A model generated the notes under the pieces. That model worked only from the letters and a program-made list of their open reading frames with translations, was not told the DNA's origin and searched no databases. A stretch of 64,000 bases of DNA from Candidatus Melainabacteria bacterium (lineage in GTDB: Bacteria; Cyanobacteriota; Vampirovibrionia; Gastranaerophilales; Gastranaerophilaceae). The stretch spans positions 124,001 through 188,000 of the forward strand of contig QHMG01000004.1 of NCBI GenBank assembly GCA_003258725.1, given 5' to 3'. Both the position numbers and the translations under genes were made by a program. The stretch's first letter is position 1; every line of letters begins with the position of its first letter. This document shows positions 41,727 through 50,461 of the stretch, in pieces.

Positions 41727-43394
41727 TTAGTCATTTCTTCTATCGTATTCTTCTTTAATTTCTTTACGTTTAACTTTTCTTGTTGCTGTTCTTGGAAGTG
41801 CTTCTTTTGAAACAATAATTGAAGTTGGACGTTTGAAGTTTGAAAGACGTTTAGAAAGTTCTTTAACTTCCTTGATAACAACTTTTTCTAAATCATTATT
41901 ATCTGGGTGAGCGTTGATTACATCTTCAGTTGGAACGATTTTAATTACAACATCTTCGCTACCGTCTTTTTGTCCGCCTTGACGTTTTGCACCGAATACA
42001 CAAAGTTCTGCAAACATTGGGCTTTTTTCCATTACTGATTCTACTTCTTCCGGAAATACTTTCTTTCCTCCAGAAAGTACAATCATGTTTTTAATTCTAC
42101 CTGTAATCCAGATATAACCATCGTTGTCTATTTTTGCGATATCACCTGTTCTTAACCAACCGTCTTCTGTCATAACGTCTTGTGTCATTTCAGGTTGACC
42201 ATAGTAGCCCTTCATAACTGTAGGACCGTTAACTTGTAATTCGCCAGTTTCACTATCTACACGAACTTCAACATTTGGAATTGGTCTACCAACAGAACCA
42301 AATCTGTGGGCTGTTTTTGTGTTTACTGAAACAACAGGACTAGCTTCCGACAAGCCATAGCCTTCAAATACATCAATACCAATTGTTTGGAAGAAGTTAC
42401 CTACATTCAAATCAAGAGGTGCACCACCTACAATAAAGCCTTCGAATTTACCACCCATGCTTCTGTGGAATGTTCTGAATAACATTCTTCTTACGCATTT
42501 TAACGGAATTAATTTAGCCAACTCATATTTTATATTGTAGAAGAATTTTCTTACAGGGTTGTATTGATTTATCTTTGTTTCTAAACTTAATTTTAATAGT
42601 TTTAAAAACGCTGGAACTACAACCATGAAAGTGATTTTCTTCGATTGAATAATGTCAAATAAATCATTTGGTTTTAAACTCTTTGAGTAGTAAATTGTTG
42701 TACCCAAACTCAAGAAAGTTAAGTAACCAACAGCCAATTCAAACAAATGATTCATAGGCAAGATAGACAATAATCTATCGTTTTTTGTCAATGGGAAGCA
42801 TTGAGAAACGCTATCCATTTGTGAAATCATATTTTTATAAGTGATTTCAACGCCTTTAGGTCTGCCTGTTGTACCAGATGTGTAAATGATAAGAGCTGTC
42901 TTATTAAAACCTCTGTGTCTCCATTTTTTATCACTTGAAGTATCTTTTATTGTGTAAAGGCTTTCGTATTCCTTGTTAGCGCCTTTATCATCAATGATGA
43001 TTATACGTTCAATTGAAGGAATTTGTTCCTTCATTTTTATACCTGTTTCTAAGAAAGCACTTGAAACAAGTAAAACTCTTGGAGTACAATCACTTAAGAT
43101 TGAGTTTAGTTCATATTGAGTAAGTTTGATATCAAGAGGAACAACTGTACCGCCAGCAATGATTATTGAGAAGAATGCTGCACTCCATTCAGGCATAGAT
43201 TCTGATAAAAGAGCAATTTTGTCGCCTTTTTCAATACCTAAATCTATTAAGTAGCTGCCAAGTCTTCTTGCTAAGATGCTAATACCTTTAAATGTCAATT
43301 CATTAGCACCAATATTTGTTTTCATACCTAACGCAGTTTGTCCTGCAAGTTCGTTTGTTTTTTCTTCTAAGAATAGTAGTAAATTTCTATGCAT
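41727..43394 (-). CDS. AMP-binding acyl-CoA/acyl-ACP synthetase
   Basis: A 555-residue adenylate-forming enzyme that would activate fatty acids, first to acyl-AMP then to a thioester. The phosphate-binding loop IIYTSGTTGRPKGVEI (near residue 170), EGYGLSEASPVVS, WLRTGDIAKIDNDGYIWITGR and the C-terminal catalytic lysine region LPRTATRKVKRKE are complete. The central VRKFFYNIKYELAKLIPL insertion is typical of long-chain FadD-like forms. Whether the acceptor is CoA or acyl carrier protein is not decided by sequence. It is divergent from rubrerythrin and ends at a strong terminator. Confidence 0.88.
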   Translation of the reverse strand: MHRNLLLFLEEKTNELAGQTALGMKTNIGANELTFKGISILARRLGSYLIDLGIEKGDKIALLSESMPEWSAAFFSIIIAGGTVVPLDIKLTQYELNSILSDCTPRVLLVSSAFLETGIKMKEQIPSIERIIIIDDKGANKEYESLYTIKDTSSDKKWRHRGFNKTALIIYTSGTTGRPKGVEITYKNMISQMDSVSQCFPLTKNDRLLSILPMNHLFELAVGYLTFLSLGTTIYYSKSLKPNDLFDIIQSKKITFMVVVPAFLKLLKLSLETKINQYNPVRKFFYNIKYELAKLIPLKCVRRMLFRTFHRSMGGKFEGFIVGGAPLDLNVGNFFQTIGIDVFEGYGLSEASPVVSVNTKTAHRFGSVGRPIPNVEVRVDSETGELQVNGPTVMKGYYGQPEMTQDVMTEDGWLRTGDIAKIDNDGYIWITGRIKNMIVLSGGKKVFPEEVESVMEKSPMFAELCVFGAKRQGGQKDGSEDVVIKIVPTEDVINAHPDNNDLEKVVIKEVKELSKRLSNFKRPTSIIVSKEALPRTATRKVKRKEIKEEYDRRND

Positions 43395-43459
43395 CTTAAT
43401 TCCTTTCCGTTCATTTATTATACAATAAATAATCCAAAATTCAACTTATACTAATTTAA

Positions 43460-43500
43460 TCTAGAATTTAAAATCAAGTAATCTAGTTTTAAACTCTAGA
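43460..43500. promoter_or_regulatory. Imperfect palindrome between acyl-CoA synthetase and rubrerythrin genes
   Basis: TCTAGAATTTAAAA (43460-43473) and TTTTAAACTCTAGA (43487-43500) match as inverted repeats in 13 of 14 positions, with 13 bases between. In the middle of a divergent promoter region, it could be an operator for a redox or lipid regulator. Confidence 0.4.
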
Positions 43501-43627
43501 TGTAGTTTATCAGAAAAATTTTATTTTTGCAAGTCTTGTTTTTTTATAATCCTTGAAACCTGTATAGGTGGCTAATTTTATCTGTTTTTAGATTTATTTA
43601 TAATCACAAAAAATGAAAGGAGATAAA

Positions 43628-44167
43628 ATGGAATTTAAAGGTAGTAAAACTGAAAAAAATTTAATGGATGCTTTTTCAGGTGAGTCAAAAGCTAGAAATA
43701 TGTACACATATTTTGCGTCAAGAGCCAGAAAAGACGGTTATGAACAAATTGCGAGAATTTTTGAAGAAACGGGCAATAACGAAAAAGAACATGCAAAAAT
43801 ATGGTATAAATACTTAATTGGTGGAGCGATTCAAGATACAAAAACAAATTTAGAAACTTCAATAAAAAGCGAACATTACGAATGGACAGAAATGTATAAA
43901 AATTATGCTAAAGTTGCACGAGAAGAAGGATTTGAAGATATAGCTCAACATTTTGAAAGAGTTGCAACAGTTGAAAAATTTCACAATGAACGCTATGAAA
44001 AAGTCTTAAAAACAATGAATGACGGTGAAACATTTAAACGTGATAAAAAAGTTATTTGGGAATGTGGAAACTGTGGTTATCACATTATTGGCGAAAAACC
44101 ACCAGAAACTTGTCCTTTATGTGAACATCCAAAAGCATATTTTTTCGATAAAGAAGAAATTCTTTAA
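43628..44167 (+). CDS. rbr: Rubrerythrin
   Basis: A 179-residue non-heme iron protein that reduces hydrogen peroxide in anaerobes. The N-terminal four-helix part has the di-iron ligands: E19 in SGES, EKEH at about 52-55, and the later HFERVATVEKFHNERY. The C-terminal rubredoxin-like domain has the CGNCG and CPLCEH pairs that bind one iron. The start at 43628 is selected because AAAGGAG lies five bases before it; the ATG at 43613 would include that site. It indicates oxidative-stress defence in an oxygen-sensitive cell. The last four bases are shared with the converging PLD gene. Confidence 0.95.
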   Translation: MEFKGSKTEKNLMDAFSGESKARNMYTYFASRARKDGYEQIARIFEETGNNEKEHAKIWYKYLIGGAIQDTKTNLETSIKSEHYEWTEMYKNYAKVAREEGFEDIAQHFERVATVEKFHNERYEKVLKTMNDGETFKRDKKVIWECGNCGYHIIGEKPPETCPLCEHPKAYFFDKEEIL

Positions 44168-45984
44168 TGATTTGATTTTGCAGGCATGCAACCTGAGTCG
44201 GCAGAGTCAATTTTGCCATCAAAATCGTTATCAATTCCATCAAAACAAGAACCAAGCGAGTCGTGAGATTCGCTTGCTGCATTTTTTGTCAGCCAAATAT
44301 CTGGAATTTTTTGCCATAAATAATTGAAGAAATCTTTATAATATTTTGTTAAGTAAGGATTTTCAATAATTAAAATATTTTCATCGTTTCGACTTTCGCC
44401 ACTTTTTGAGAAGTTCATTGAGCCAATTATAAGATAATTATCATCAATAAGAATACTCTTTGCGTGCATTTTACCTGCGTAATTTTCGGTTTTAACTAAA
44501 ATATTGTTTTTGCGCATAGTTTCGTGTGTTGTATGTTGATTTCTAGCATTTGTAGCATCAAGAATTATTCTAACGTCGACACCTCTTAATTTTGCATTTA
44601 TCAATGCTTGAGTAAATCGCTTATGCGTAATAACAAACGCTGGAACATAAATGTATTTATGAGCATTATTTATAAGTGGAATGATTTTCTCTGTAATTGC
44701 CTTGTCAGTAGGAGAAAAGTAAACAGAAACGATAGATTCTCCAAGTAAAATGTTTTCTTTTTGTTCAATTTTTACTTTTTTACTGTGAAAATGATTATTA
44801 TACATTTGTTCAAATTCTTGTTCATAAATTTGAGCAATTTCAGGTGAATTTATAAGTACAATGGCATTAGAATTAAATCCAGAAAGGTCGGTGAAACTAA
44901 TATTTGCAGAACCTGTTAAAACAGTCTTTTTATCAAAAATAAAGAACTTGTTGTGCATAATGGAACTTTGATATTGAGAATCTCCATAATCACCTTTACT
45001 ATCTGGAATTAGCTTTGCAAGCCTAAAGGTGTCAGGGTAGAAATTAGAACCTTTAGCGTTGACGTCATAAACCATTCTAACATTTACACCTCTTTGGATG
45101 GCGTGTTTTAGCGCATTTGTTACGTCAAGTACATCAGTGTAACCGTATAATGCCATATCAATACTTGAATTTGCACTATTAATTTGTTTGACTAGTGTTG
45201 TACAAAAATCTGTTGTACAACTTTTATGCGGTGTTAAATTTGTTGTTAAATCAGTCAAAAATAATTTTATATTGCCTTGAGATGTTTTAAAACTTTGAGA
45301 TGTAATCTTTTTTATAATAGCTTTTTCTTGTGCATTTTTATCTTCTTTTTTAGGTGTTTTAGCTTTTTTTACTACATCTTCGCAGAATTTGCACGCTTTT
45401 GCAGTTTTAGGAATTTGACTTTTGGGTAATATTACGGCGTCATGTGCCATTTGACCATATTTACAATTTAGACGATGATATTTATCACTTTTGTTGTTAT
45501 AAATTTTTAATTGAGCTTTTTTTACTATTTCAACTTGTTTTTTGAATGCTTGTTCATTTACAGGTTTTCCGCTTTTTAGTGCATAAGCAGAAATGTTAAT
45601 TAATTTTGAATAATCTTTTCCGTCAAAATGAATTTCAACTTCGCCATTTTCAAAAGTTTTCACTTGAACATGTTTATGTTCGCCAAGAAGATTTTTAGCG
45701 TACGTTTCAGCAAAAAATCCCATAGCTAATGCGGTTTCTTCATCAATACCAATAGTATTAGCAAGTTCTTTTTGGGTGTCACTGACTTTAGATGAAAAAC
45801 ATTCAACATCTTTTATTGTTAAGGTTTCGTTGCCATCAATTTTGCCATTGTTGTTTAAATCCACAGCAACACTAGACGGCGAATACACTTTTAAAACTTT
45901 GTAAGAAGATTTTGTATATAAGTTAAAGCCGACAAATAAAATTAAGAGTAAAATTATAATTGATAAGCTAATAAGTTTTTTCAT
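44164..45984 (-). CDS. Membrane-anchored phospholipase D-family protein with metal-binding motifs
   Basis: A 606-residue protein. An N-terminal membrane helix (about 4-24) exposes the rest outside the cytoplasm. Next is a calcium-loop-like motif (DLNNNGKIDGNE, near 45), then a Cys/His cluster (YHRLNCKYGQ...ACKFCED, near 170-205) of the Ada-like type seen beside nucleases, then two PLD catalytic motifs: MHNKFFIFD (near 342) and MHAKSILIDD (near 505). The C-terminus holds CFDGIDNDFDGKIDSADSGC, a Cys-flanked Asp-rich loop like thrombospondin type-3/MopE. Two HKD motifs imply phosphodiesterase activity on nucleic acid or lipid. The start is ambiguous: TTG 45996 or ATG 45984. It overlaps the deacetylase gene upstream. 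Confidence 0.85.
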   Translation of the reverse strand: MKKLISLSIIILLLILFVGFNLYTKSSYKVLKVYSPSSVAVDLNNNGKIDGNETLTIKDVECFSSKVSDTQKELANTIGIDEETALAMGFFAETYAKNLLGEHKHVQVKTFENGEVEIHFDGKDYSKLINISAYALKSGKPVNEQAFKKQVEIVKKAQLKIYNNKSDKYHRLNCKYGQMAHDAVILPKSQIPKTAKACKFCEDVVKKAKTPKKEDKNAQEKAIIKKITSQSFKTSQGNIKLFLTDLTTNLTPHKSCTTDFCTTLVKQINSANSSIDMALYGYTDVLDVTNALKHAIQRGVNVRMVYDVNAKGSNFYPDTFRLAKLIPDSKGDYGDSQYQSSIMHNKFFIFDKKTVLTGSANISFTDLSGFNSNAIVLINSPEIAQIYEQEFEQMYNNHFHSKKVKIEQKENILLGESIVSVYFSPTDKAITEKIIPLINNAHKYIYVPAFVITHKRFTQALINAKLRGVDVRIILDATNARNQHTTHETMRKNNILVKTENYAGKMHAKSILIDDNYLIIGSMNFSKSGESRNDENILIIENPYLTKYYKDFFNYLWQKIPDIWLTKNAASESHDSLGSCFDGIDNDFDGKIDSADSGCMPAKSNH

Positions 45985-46828
45985 AATTGTTTTCAACTAA
46001 CTCTCTGTATGTTGTAAATTCAAAGCCGTAGTTTTCGATTTTAAACTTCATATTTTGGTTTTGAATAATCTTGTATTCATCTACATGGCTAGGGTAAGGA
46101 TGGAAAAGAGCTTCTACTACAATATCACTTTCGTTTTTGAATACTTCTAGTCCCTGTTCAACGGTTTGATTATCCATCATTCCAGTATAGCTTACCCCAA
46201 CAAGAAAGTCATTTGTTTTTAAGCCATAGTCTTCAATAACTTTTTTATTTAAAATTGAAAAACTGTCTAAAAGTAACACTTTTATTTGGTTTACAGGATA
46301 TTTTAAATTAATATGTTTTGATATATTATTGGTCAAGTAAGGGCGCTCAAATTGTGTTCTAACGTATGGAATGCCATATTCTTTTGCAAGTTTGCAGGTT
46401 AGTTTAAAAATGTTTGGAATTCCGTGTGTATGTACGTGAGAATCTATATGCGAAACTTTTGTGCAAGAAATTATTTTTTCAATTTGCGAGCGAAATTCAA
46501 TTTCTAACTGTTCCATAAACTTTTTATTAAAAGATTTTAATAAAAGTTGAATCCAGCTGTTATTAAAATTACCTTCTGAATCTGTTAATTCAGTTAATGT
46601 TTCGTGTGGATTAAGAGCGTTTCCTTCAATGATATTAAGATGAACACCAACACATAGTTTTGGACATTCAGGCATAATCTCATTTACTGCAGAATAAAAT
46701 GCTTCTCCATTTGCGCAAAGACTTGTAGAATGTAAAATTTCTGCATTGTAGCCCTCTACAATGGCACGGTTAATGTCATTAGAAAGACCAAAATCATCCG
46801 CATTTAAGATAAATTTTTTGTTATTCAT
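45968..46828 (-). CDS. YdjC/ChbG-HpnK family carbohydrate deacetylase
   Basis: A 286-residue metal-dependent deacetylase. The metal-site blocks NADDFG (residues 10-15) and HIDSHVHTHG (near 128-137) and the GVHLN motif are complete. Family members remove N-acetyl groups from chitooligosaccharides or from hopanoid precursors; the substrate here is unknown. It is divergent from a GT2 glycosyltransferase, and its 3' end overlaps the PLD-family gene, so a glycan or lipid-modifying unit is plausible. Confidence 0.85.
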   Translation of the reverse strand: MNNKKFILNADDFGLSNDINRAIVEGYNAEILHSTSLCANGEAFYSAVNEIMPECPKLCVGVHLNIIEGNALNPHETLTELTDSEGNFNNSWIQLLLKSFNKKFMEQLEIEFRSQIEKIISCTKVSHIDSHVHTHGIPNIFKLTCKLAKEYGIPYVRTQFERPYLTNNISKHINLKYPVNQIKVLLLDSFSILNKKVIEDYGLKTNDFLVGVSYTGMMDNQTVEQGLEVFKNESDIVVEALFHPYPSHVDEYKIIQNQNMKFKIENYGFEFTTYRELVENNYEKTY

Positions 46829-46898
46829 AAAAATTCCTTGCCCTTGCTACAAGATTATTATAATATAAAAACAGAAAAGTTAGTAAAAAGGAAACATA

Positions 46899-47852
46899 AT
46901 GGAAAAACCTACTTTAGCAATAACAGTTCCTTGTTTTAATGAAGAATTGTGTGTGGAAAGCACCGTAAAGAGCTTGTTTGAAGTTATTAATGATTTAATT
47001 AAAAAGGATAAAATTAAAGACGATAGCTTTGTGTATTTGATTGATGATGGTTCAAAAGACAGAACTTGGGAACTGATTTGTAAAATGCACGGAGAAAATC
47101 CTCTTGTAAAAGGTTTGAAGTTTGTTAGAAATTATGGTAATCAAAAGGCTCATATTGCAGGTCTTTTAGGTGTAAGAGACTTAGGTTGTGATTGTTGTGT
47201 TTCAATTGATGCAGACTTACAACAAGACCAATGGGCAATTGAAAAGTTTGTAGATGAGTATATGAATGGCGCAGATATTGTTTCTGGGATTAGAAATAGC
47301 CGTGATACAGATACTTTTTGGAAAAAAACAACAGCAATTTGTTTTTACAAAATAATGAATTTGCTAGGTGTAAATATTCCAATGAATCATTCTGATTATA
47401 GATTGGTAAGTCGCAGGGCATTGAATATTCTTGCTGAATATCCAGAGAAACAAATCTTTTTACGAGGTTTCTTTAATGAAATAGGACTAAAAACAGCTAT
47501 TGTGCATTTTGACGTAAAACCTAGAAAAGCTGGTGAATCTAAATTCAATTATATGACTTTATTGGGGCTTGCACTAAATGGCATTACTTCATTTAGTATT
47601 ATGCCACTTAGACTAATCGCTGTACTAGGCTTTTTAATGGCATTATTTTCAATTGGTTTAGGTGTTGAAGTAATTTACGAAAAACTGATACTTGATAACA
47701 CACCAAGTGGTTGGGCAACAATTGTAGTCTTACTTTCCTTTTTTGGTGGTTTGCAATTATTCTGTATGGGAATTATTGGCGAATACTTAGGACAAGTATA
47801 TAGAGAAGTTAAATCAAGACCAAGATATATTAAGGATATTGAGCTAAAATAG
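46899..47852 (+). CDS. GT2-family glycosyltransferase (DPM1/GtrB-like) with C-terminal membrane helices
   Basis: A 317-residue enzyme of the polyprenyl-phosphate glycosyltransferase type. The GT-A catalytic part shows VPCFNEELCVESTV (near residue 9), IDDGSKDRTW, and the metal/nucleotide motif DADLQQD, followed by the NHSDYRLVSRRAL acceptor-side block. Two helices close the protein (about 235-258 and 270-292), as in GtrB. The product would be a lipid-linked sugar used to decorate surface polymers. The ATG is preceded by AAAAAGGAAAC. It lies opposite the YdjC-type gene, which fits a lipid-sugar pathway. Confidence 0.9.
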   Translation: MEKPTLAITVPCFNEELCVESTVKSLFEVINDLIKKDKIKDDSFVYLIDDGSKDRTWELICKMHGENPLVKGLKFVRNYGNQKAHIAGLLGVRDLGCDCCVSIDADLQQDQWAIEKFVDEYMNGADIVSGIRNSRDTDTFWKKTTAICFYKIMNLLGVNIPMNHSDYRLVSRRALNILAEYPEKQIFLRGFFNEIGLKTAIVHFDVKPRKAGESKFNYMTLLGLALNGITSFSIMPLRLIAVLGFLMALFSIGLGVEVIYEKLILDNTPSGWATIVVLLSFFGGLQLFCMGIIGEYLGQVYREVKSRPRYIKDIELK

Positions 47853-47984
47853 CTTCAAAATCAGGACTTTTGAACAGAGTGTTAACTTTTGTAAACTTCA
47901 TGTTTTTTCAAAAGGCAATTTTTTGAGAAAAAAATACTTTATATAAGCACGAGGTATATTACACACACAAAGGAGATATTTACA

Positions 47985-48173
47985 ATGGCTAAAGTTTTAA
48001 TTTCAATGCCTGAACAATTTTTAGATCAAATAGATGCAGTAGCTGGTAACGAAAACAGAACACGTTCTGAACTTATCCGTGAAGCACTTAGAACATATAT
48101 TCACAGAAATACTAAATACAACGCTCAAGCAGCTAATAAAAACGCTGAAATTTTAGAAGCATTATTAGACTAA
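47985..48173 (+). CDS. Ribbon-helix-helix (CopG-type) DNA-binding protein
   Basis: A 62-residue protein with the RHH fold pattern: strand AKVLISMPEQFLDQIDAVA, helix, then NRTRSELIREALRTYIHR. Such proteins act as dimers, as antitoxins or as regulators such as NikR and CopG. No toxin gene follows; the next 190 bases have no coding signal, so the antitoxin reading is weak. An AAAGGAG site precedes the ATG. The C-terminus has an Asn/Ala tail ending NAEILEALLD. Confidence 0.85.
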   Translation: MAKVLISMPEQFLDQIDAVAGNENRTRSELIREALRTYIHRNTKYNAQAANKNAEILEALLD

Positions 48174-48365
48174 TTTTAGTCGGCTTTTAGGTCAACAAAT
48201 TTGTCAACGAATTTGACGATTCTCATGAATTCTTGAAGGAGTTAACAAAATAAGCAAGATTTTGATTACAAGCACGTAGCTTGATAAAACATTATAGGGA
48301 AAAAAGGAATAAGGAAAGTACGAAAGTACAAAGTGTAAGTTAAAAATTTAGGTAGAAATAATTTT
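48174..48365 (+). other. Non-coding stretch after the RHH gene
   Basis: No open reading frame, tRNA or recognised RNA is seen. A small hairpin CAAGC-ACGTA-GCTTG and direct repeats GAAAGTAC (twice) occur, and a terminator ends the stretch. It could be a long 3' untranslated region or a small RNA. Confidence 0.35.
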
Positions 48366-48392
48366 AAAGCGGTCATAAAGACCGCTTTTTAT
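48366..48392 (+). terminator. Terminator after the RHH gene region
   Basis: AAAGCGGTC (48366-48374) pairs with GACCGCTTT (48380-48388), loop ATAAA, followed by TTATTTTG. Confidence 0.82.
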
Positions 48393-48425
48393 TTTGCATA
48401 TTTTGTTTATTTTTAATGTTCTTAG

Positions 48426-50303
48426 TTAAGCATCTCTGCGAGAATTTTTAACTTGCTCCATTAATTCAACAAATTCTTTTTCATCTAAAGTTTCCATTTC
48501 AAGAAGTTTGTGAGAAATTGTGTCTAACATATCTCTGTTTTCTTCTAGTAATGTTTTAGCTAATTCATATTGTTCAGTTACTATTCTTTGAACTTCTTCA
48601 TCAATTGCAGCTGCAATTTCTTCAGAGTAATCTCTTTGGTGTCCGAAATCACGTCCCATAAATACGTGGTCTTCGCTCTTTCCGTAAGCTAAGTTGCCTA
48701 GACGTTCGCTCATGCCGTATTTTGTAACCATTGAGCGAGCCATTTGAGTTACTTTTTCTAAATCATTAGATGCGCCTGTTGTAATAAATTCTTTACCATA
48801 AATGATTTCTTCAGCAACTCTGCCACCTAAAGTCATTGCAATTTTGTCCAGCAATTGAACTTTCTTTAATGTTAAATGGTCTTTTTCTGGAAGTACCATT
48901 GTAACTCCTAAAGCCATACCACGAGGGATAATTGAAACTTTGTGTAATGGATCACAATTCTTAAGAAGTTTTGCAAGTAAAGCGTGTCCGACTTCGTGAT
49001 AAGCTGTATTTTCTTTTTCTTCGTCAGAGATAATACGGCTTTTCTTTTCAGGACCAGCCATAACTTTGTCGATAGCTTCTTCTAAATCGTCCATGTAAAT
49101 TCTAGTTTTGTTATGACGAGCGGCAAGTAATGCAGCTTCGTTTAATAGATTTTGTAAATCTGCACCTGTAAATCCTGGAGTACGTTTTGCTAAAACTTTT
49201 AAATCAACTTCTTCAGCTAAAGGCTTGTTTTTGGCGTGAACCTTTAAGATTTGTTCTCTGCCTAAAATATCAGGTCTATTTATAACTATTTGTCTGTCAA
49301 ATCTTCCAGGTCTAAGTAAAGCATTGTCTAAAATGTCAGGTCTGTTAGTTGCAGCAATTACAATAATGTTTGTTGTTTCATCAAAACCGTCCATTTCAAC
49401 AAGTAATTGGTTCAAAGTTTGTTCACGTTCATCGTGTCCACCACCTAAACCTGCACCACGTTGGCGACCAACAGCATCAATCTCGTCAATAAAAATAATG
49501 CAAGGTTGATGTTTTTTAGCTTGGTCAAACAAATCTCTAACACGGCTTGCACCGACACCAACGAACATTTCTACGAAATCAGAACCAGAGATAGAGAAGA
49601 ATGGAACACCTGCTTCACCCGCAACAGCTTTTGCCATTAAGGTTTTACCAGTACCTGGAGAACCAACTAAAAGTACGCCTTTTGGAATTTTAGCGCCAAG
49701 TTTTAAGTATTTTTCTCCATTTTTAAGAAAATCAACGATTTCTTCTAATTCTTTCTTTTCTTCGTCGATACCAGCAACATCTTTGAACATAACTTTAACT
49801 TTGTTATCTAAAAGCATTTTTGCTCTGCTTTTGCCAAAAGACATTGCTTGAGAACCGCCAGCTTGAAGTCCTCTAGCCATTATGATTAAGAAAATGATGA
49901 TGAAGATAGGTAGAGCTAAAGAGCCTAGAATGTGCATAAATTGTGCTGATTCACTAGGTTTGCTAACTGCGATTTCGACATCAGCCTCTTCAAGTTTTTT
50001 CATTAAAGTTGGGTCGTTAGGTGTAAGCACCTTGTATTGAAGTGTCGCAACAGACTGTTGCATACCGTATAGCATTGGCAAGTCTTTTTTTACTTGTTTT
50101 TTAGGTTGAACTTTAGGGATAGCGATTAAGAAATCTTTGTCCATTTCAACTGACTTAATATCTCCTGCAGAGAGTTTTTGTAAGAAGTTAGTGTATGTTA
50201 ATTCTTCGGTTGTGGTAGAAGGTCCAGCAAAAAGCATTGAAATAAATGCAAGAACCATTATGCCAAGAATAATGTACATACCCATTGATTGACTTTTGTT
50301 CAT
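48426..50303 (-). CDS. ftsH: ATP-dependent zinc metalloprotease FtsH
   Basis: A 625-residue membrane AAA+ protease that degrades misfolded membrane and regulatory proteins. Two membrane segments flank a small periplasmic domain (about residues 10-25 and 125-145). The AAA motor shows GSPGTGKT, FIDEIDAVG and the SRH block NRPDILDNALLRPGRFDRQ; the zinc site is HEVGH with a downstream Glu/Asp. The start at 50303 is chosen because GAGGA lies nine bases upstream; a longer reading from 50333 would encode that site. Cyanobacteria have several FtsH copies; which one this is cannot be told. It is transcribed alone. Confidence 0.96.
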   Translation of the reverse strand: MNKSQSMGMYIILGIMVLAFISMLFAGPSTTTEELTYTNFLQKLSAGDIKSVEMDKDFLIAIPKVQPKKQVKKDLPMLYGMQQSVATLQYKVLTPNDPTLMKKLEEADVEIAVSKPSESAQFMHILGSLALPIFIIIFLIIMARGLQAGGSQAMSFGKSRAKMLLDNKVKVMFKDVAGIDEEKKELEEIVDFLKNGEKYLKLGAKIPKGVLLVGSPGTGKTLMAKAVAGEAGVPFFSISGSDFVEMFVGVGASRVRDLFDQAKKHQPCIIFIDEIDAVGRQRGAGLGGGHDEREQTLNQLLVEMDGFDETTNIIVIAATNRPDILDNALLRPGRFDRQIVINRPDILGREQILKVHAKNKPLAEEVDLKVLAKRTPGFTGADLQNLLNEAALLAARHNKTRIYMDDLEEAIDKVMAGPEKKSRIISDEEKENTAYHEVGHALLAKLLKNCDPLHKVSIIPRGMALGVTMVLPEKDHLTLKKVQLLDKIAMTLGGRVAEEIIYGKEFITTGASNDLEKVTQMARSMVTKYGMSERLGNLAYGKSEDHVFMGRDFGHQRDYSEEIAAAIDEEVQRIVTEQYELAKTLLEENRDMLDTISHKLLEMETLDEKEFVELMEQVKNSRRDA

Positions 50304-50332
50304 TTTAATTCCTCTTTTGTGATAATACTTCA

Positions 50333-50361
50333 ATGATATAACAATAATTAATATAAGGCAA
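50333..50361 (-). promoter_or_regulatory. ftsH promoter
   Basis: On the minus strand TTGCCT (50361-50356), a 17-bp spacer and TATCAT (50338-50333), about 30 bases before the ATG. Confidence 0.6.
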
Positions 50362-50406
50362 GTTGTTTTGTGTATTAATATAAATTTATATTTTAATTTT
50401 TAAGGC

Positions 50407-50435
50407 TAGCATAATTTATATTAATAGTGTATAAT
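50407..50435 (+). promoter_or_regulatory. Promoter of the prepilin/S74 operon
   Basis: TATAAT at 50430-50435, with a poor -35 (TAGCAT, 17 bp upstream). GGAG at 50453-50456 sits five bases before the GTG start. Confidence 0.5.
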
Positions 50436-50461
50436 GATAGATAATATAAACTGGAGTAAAT

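Noticed and set aside
45984..45996. TTG start for the PLD-family protein
   Set aside because: An AGAGAG lies near it, but TTG starts are rare and the ATG at 45984 gives a normal signal-anchor. The choice is not certain.
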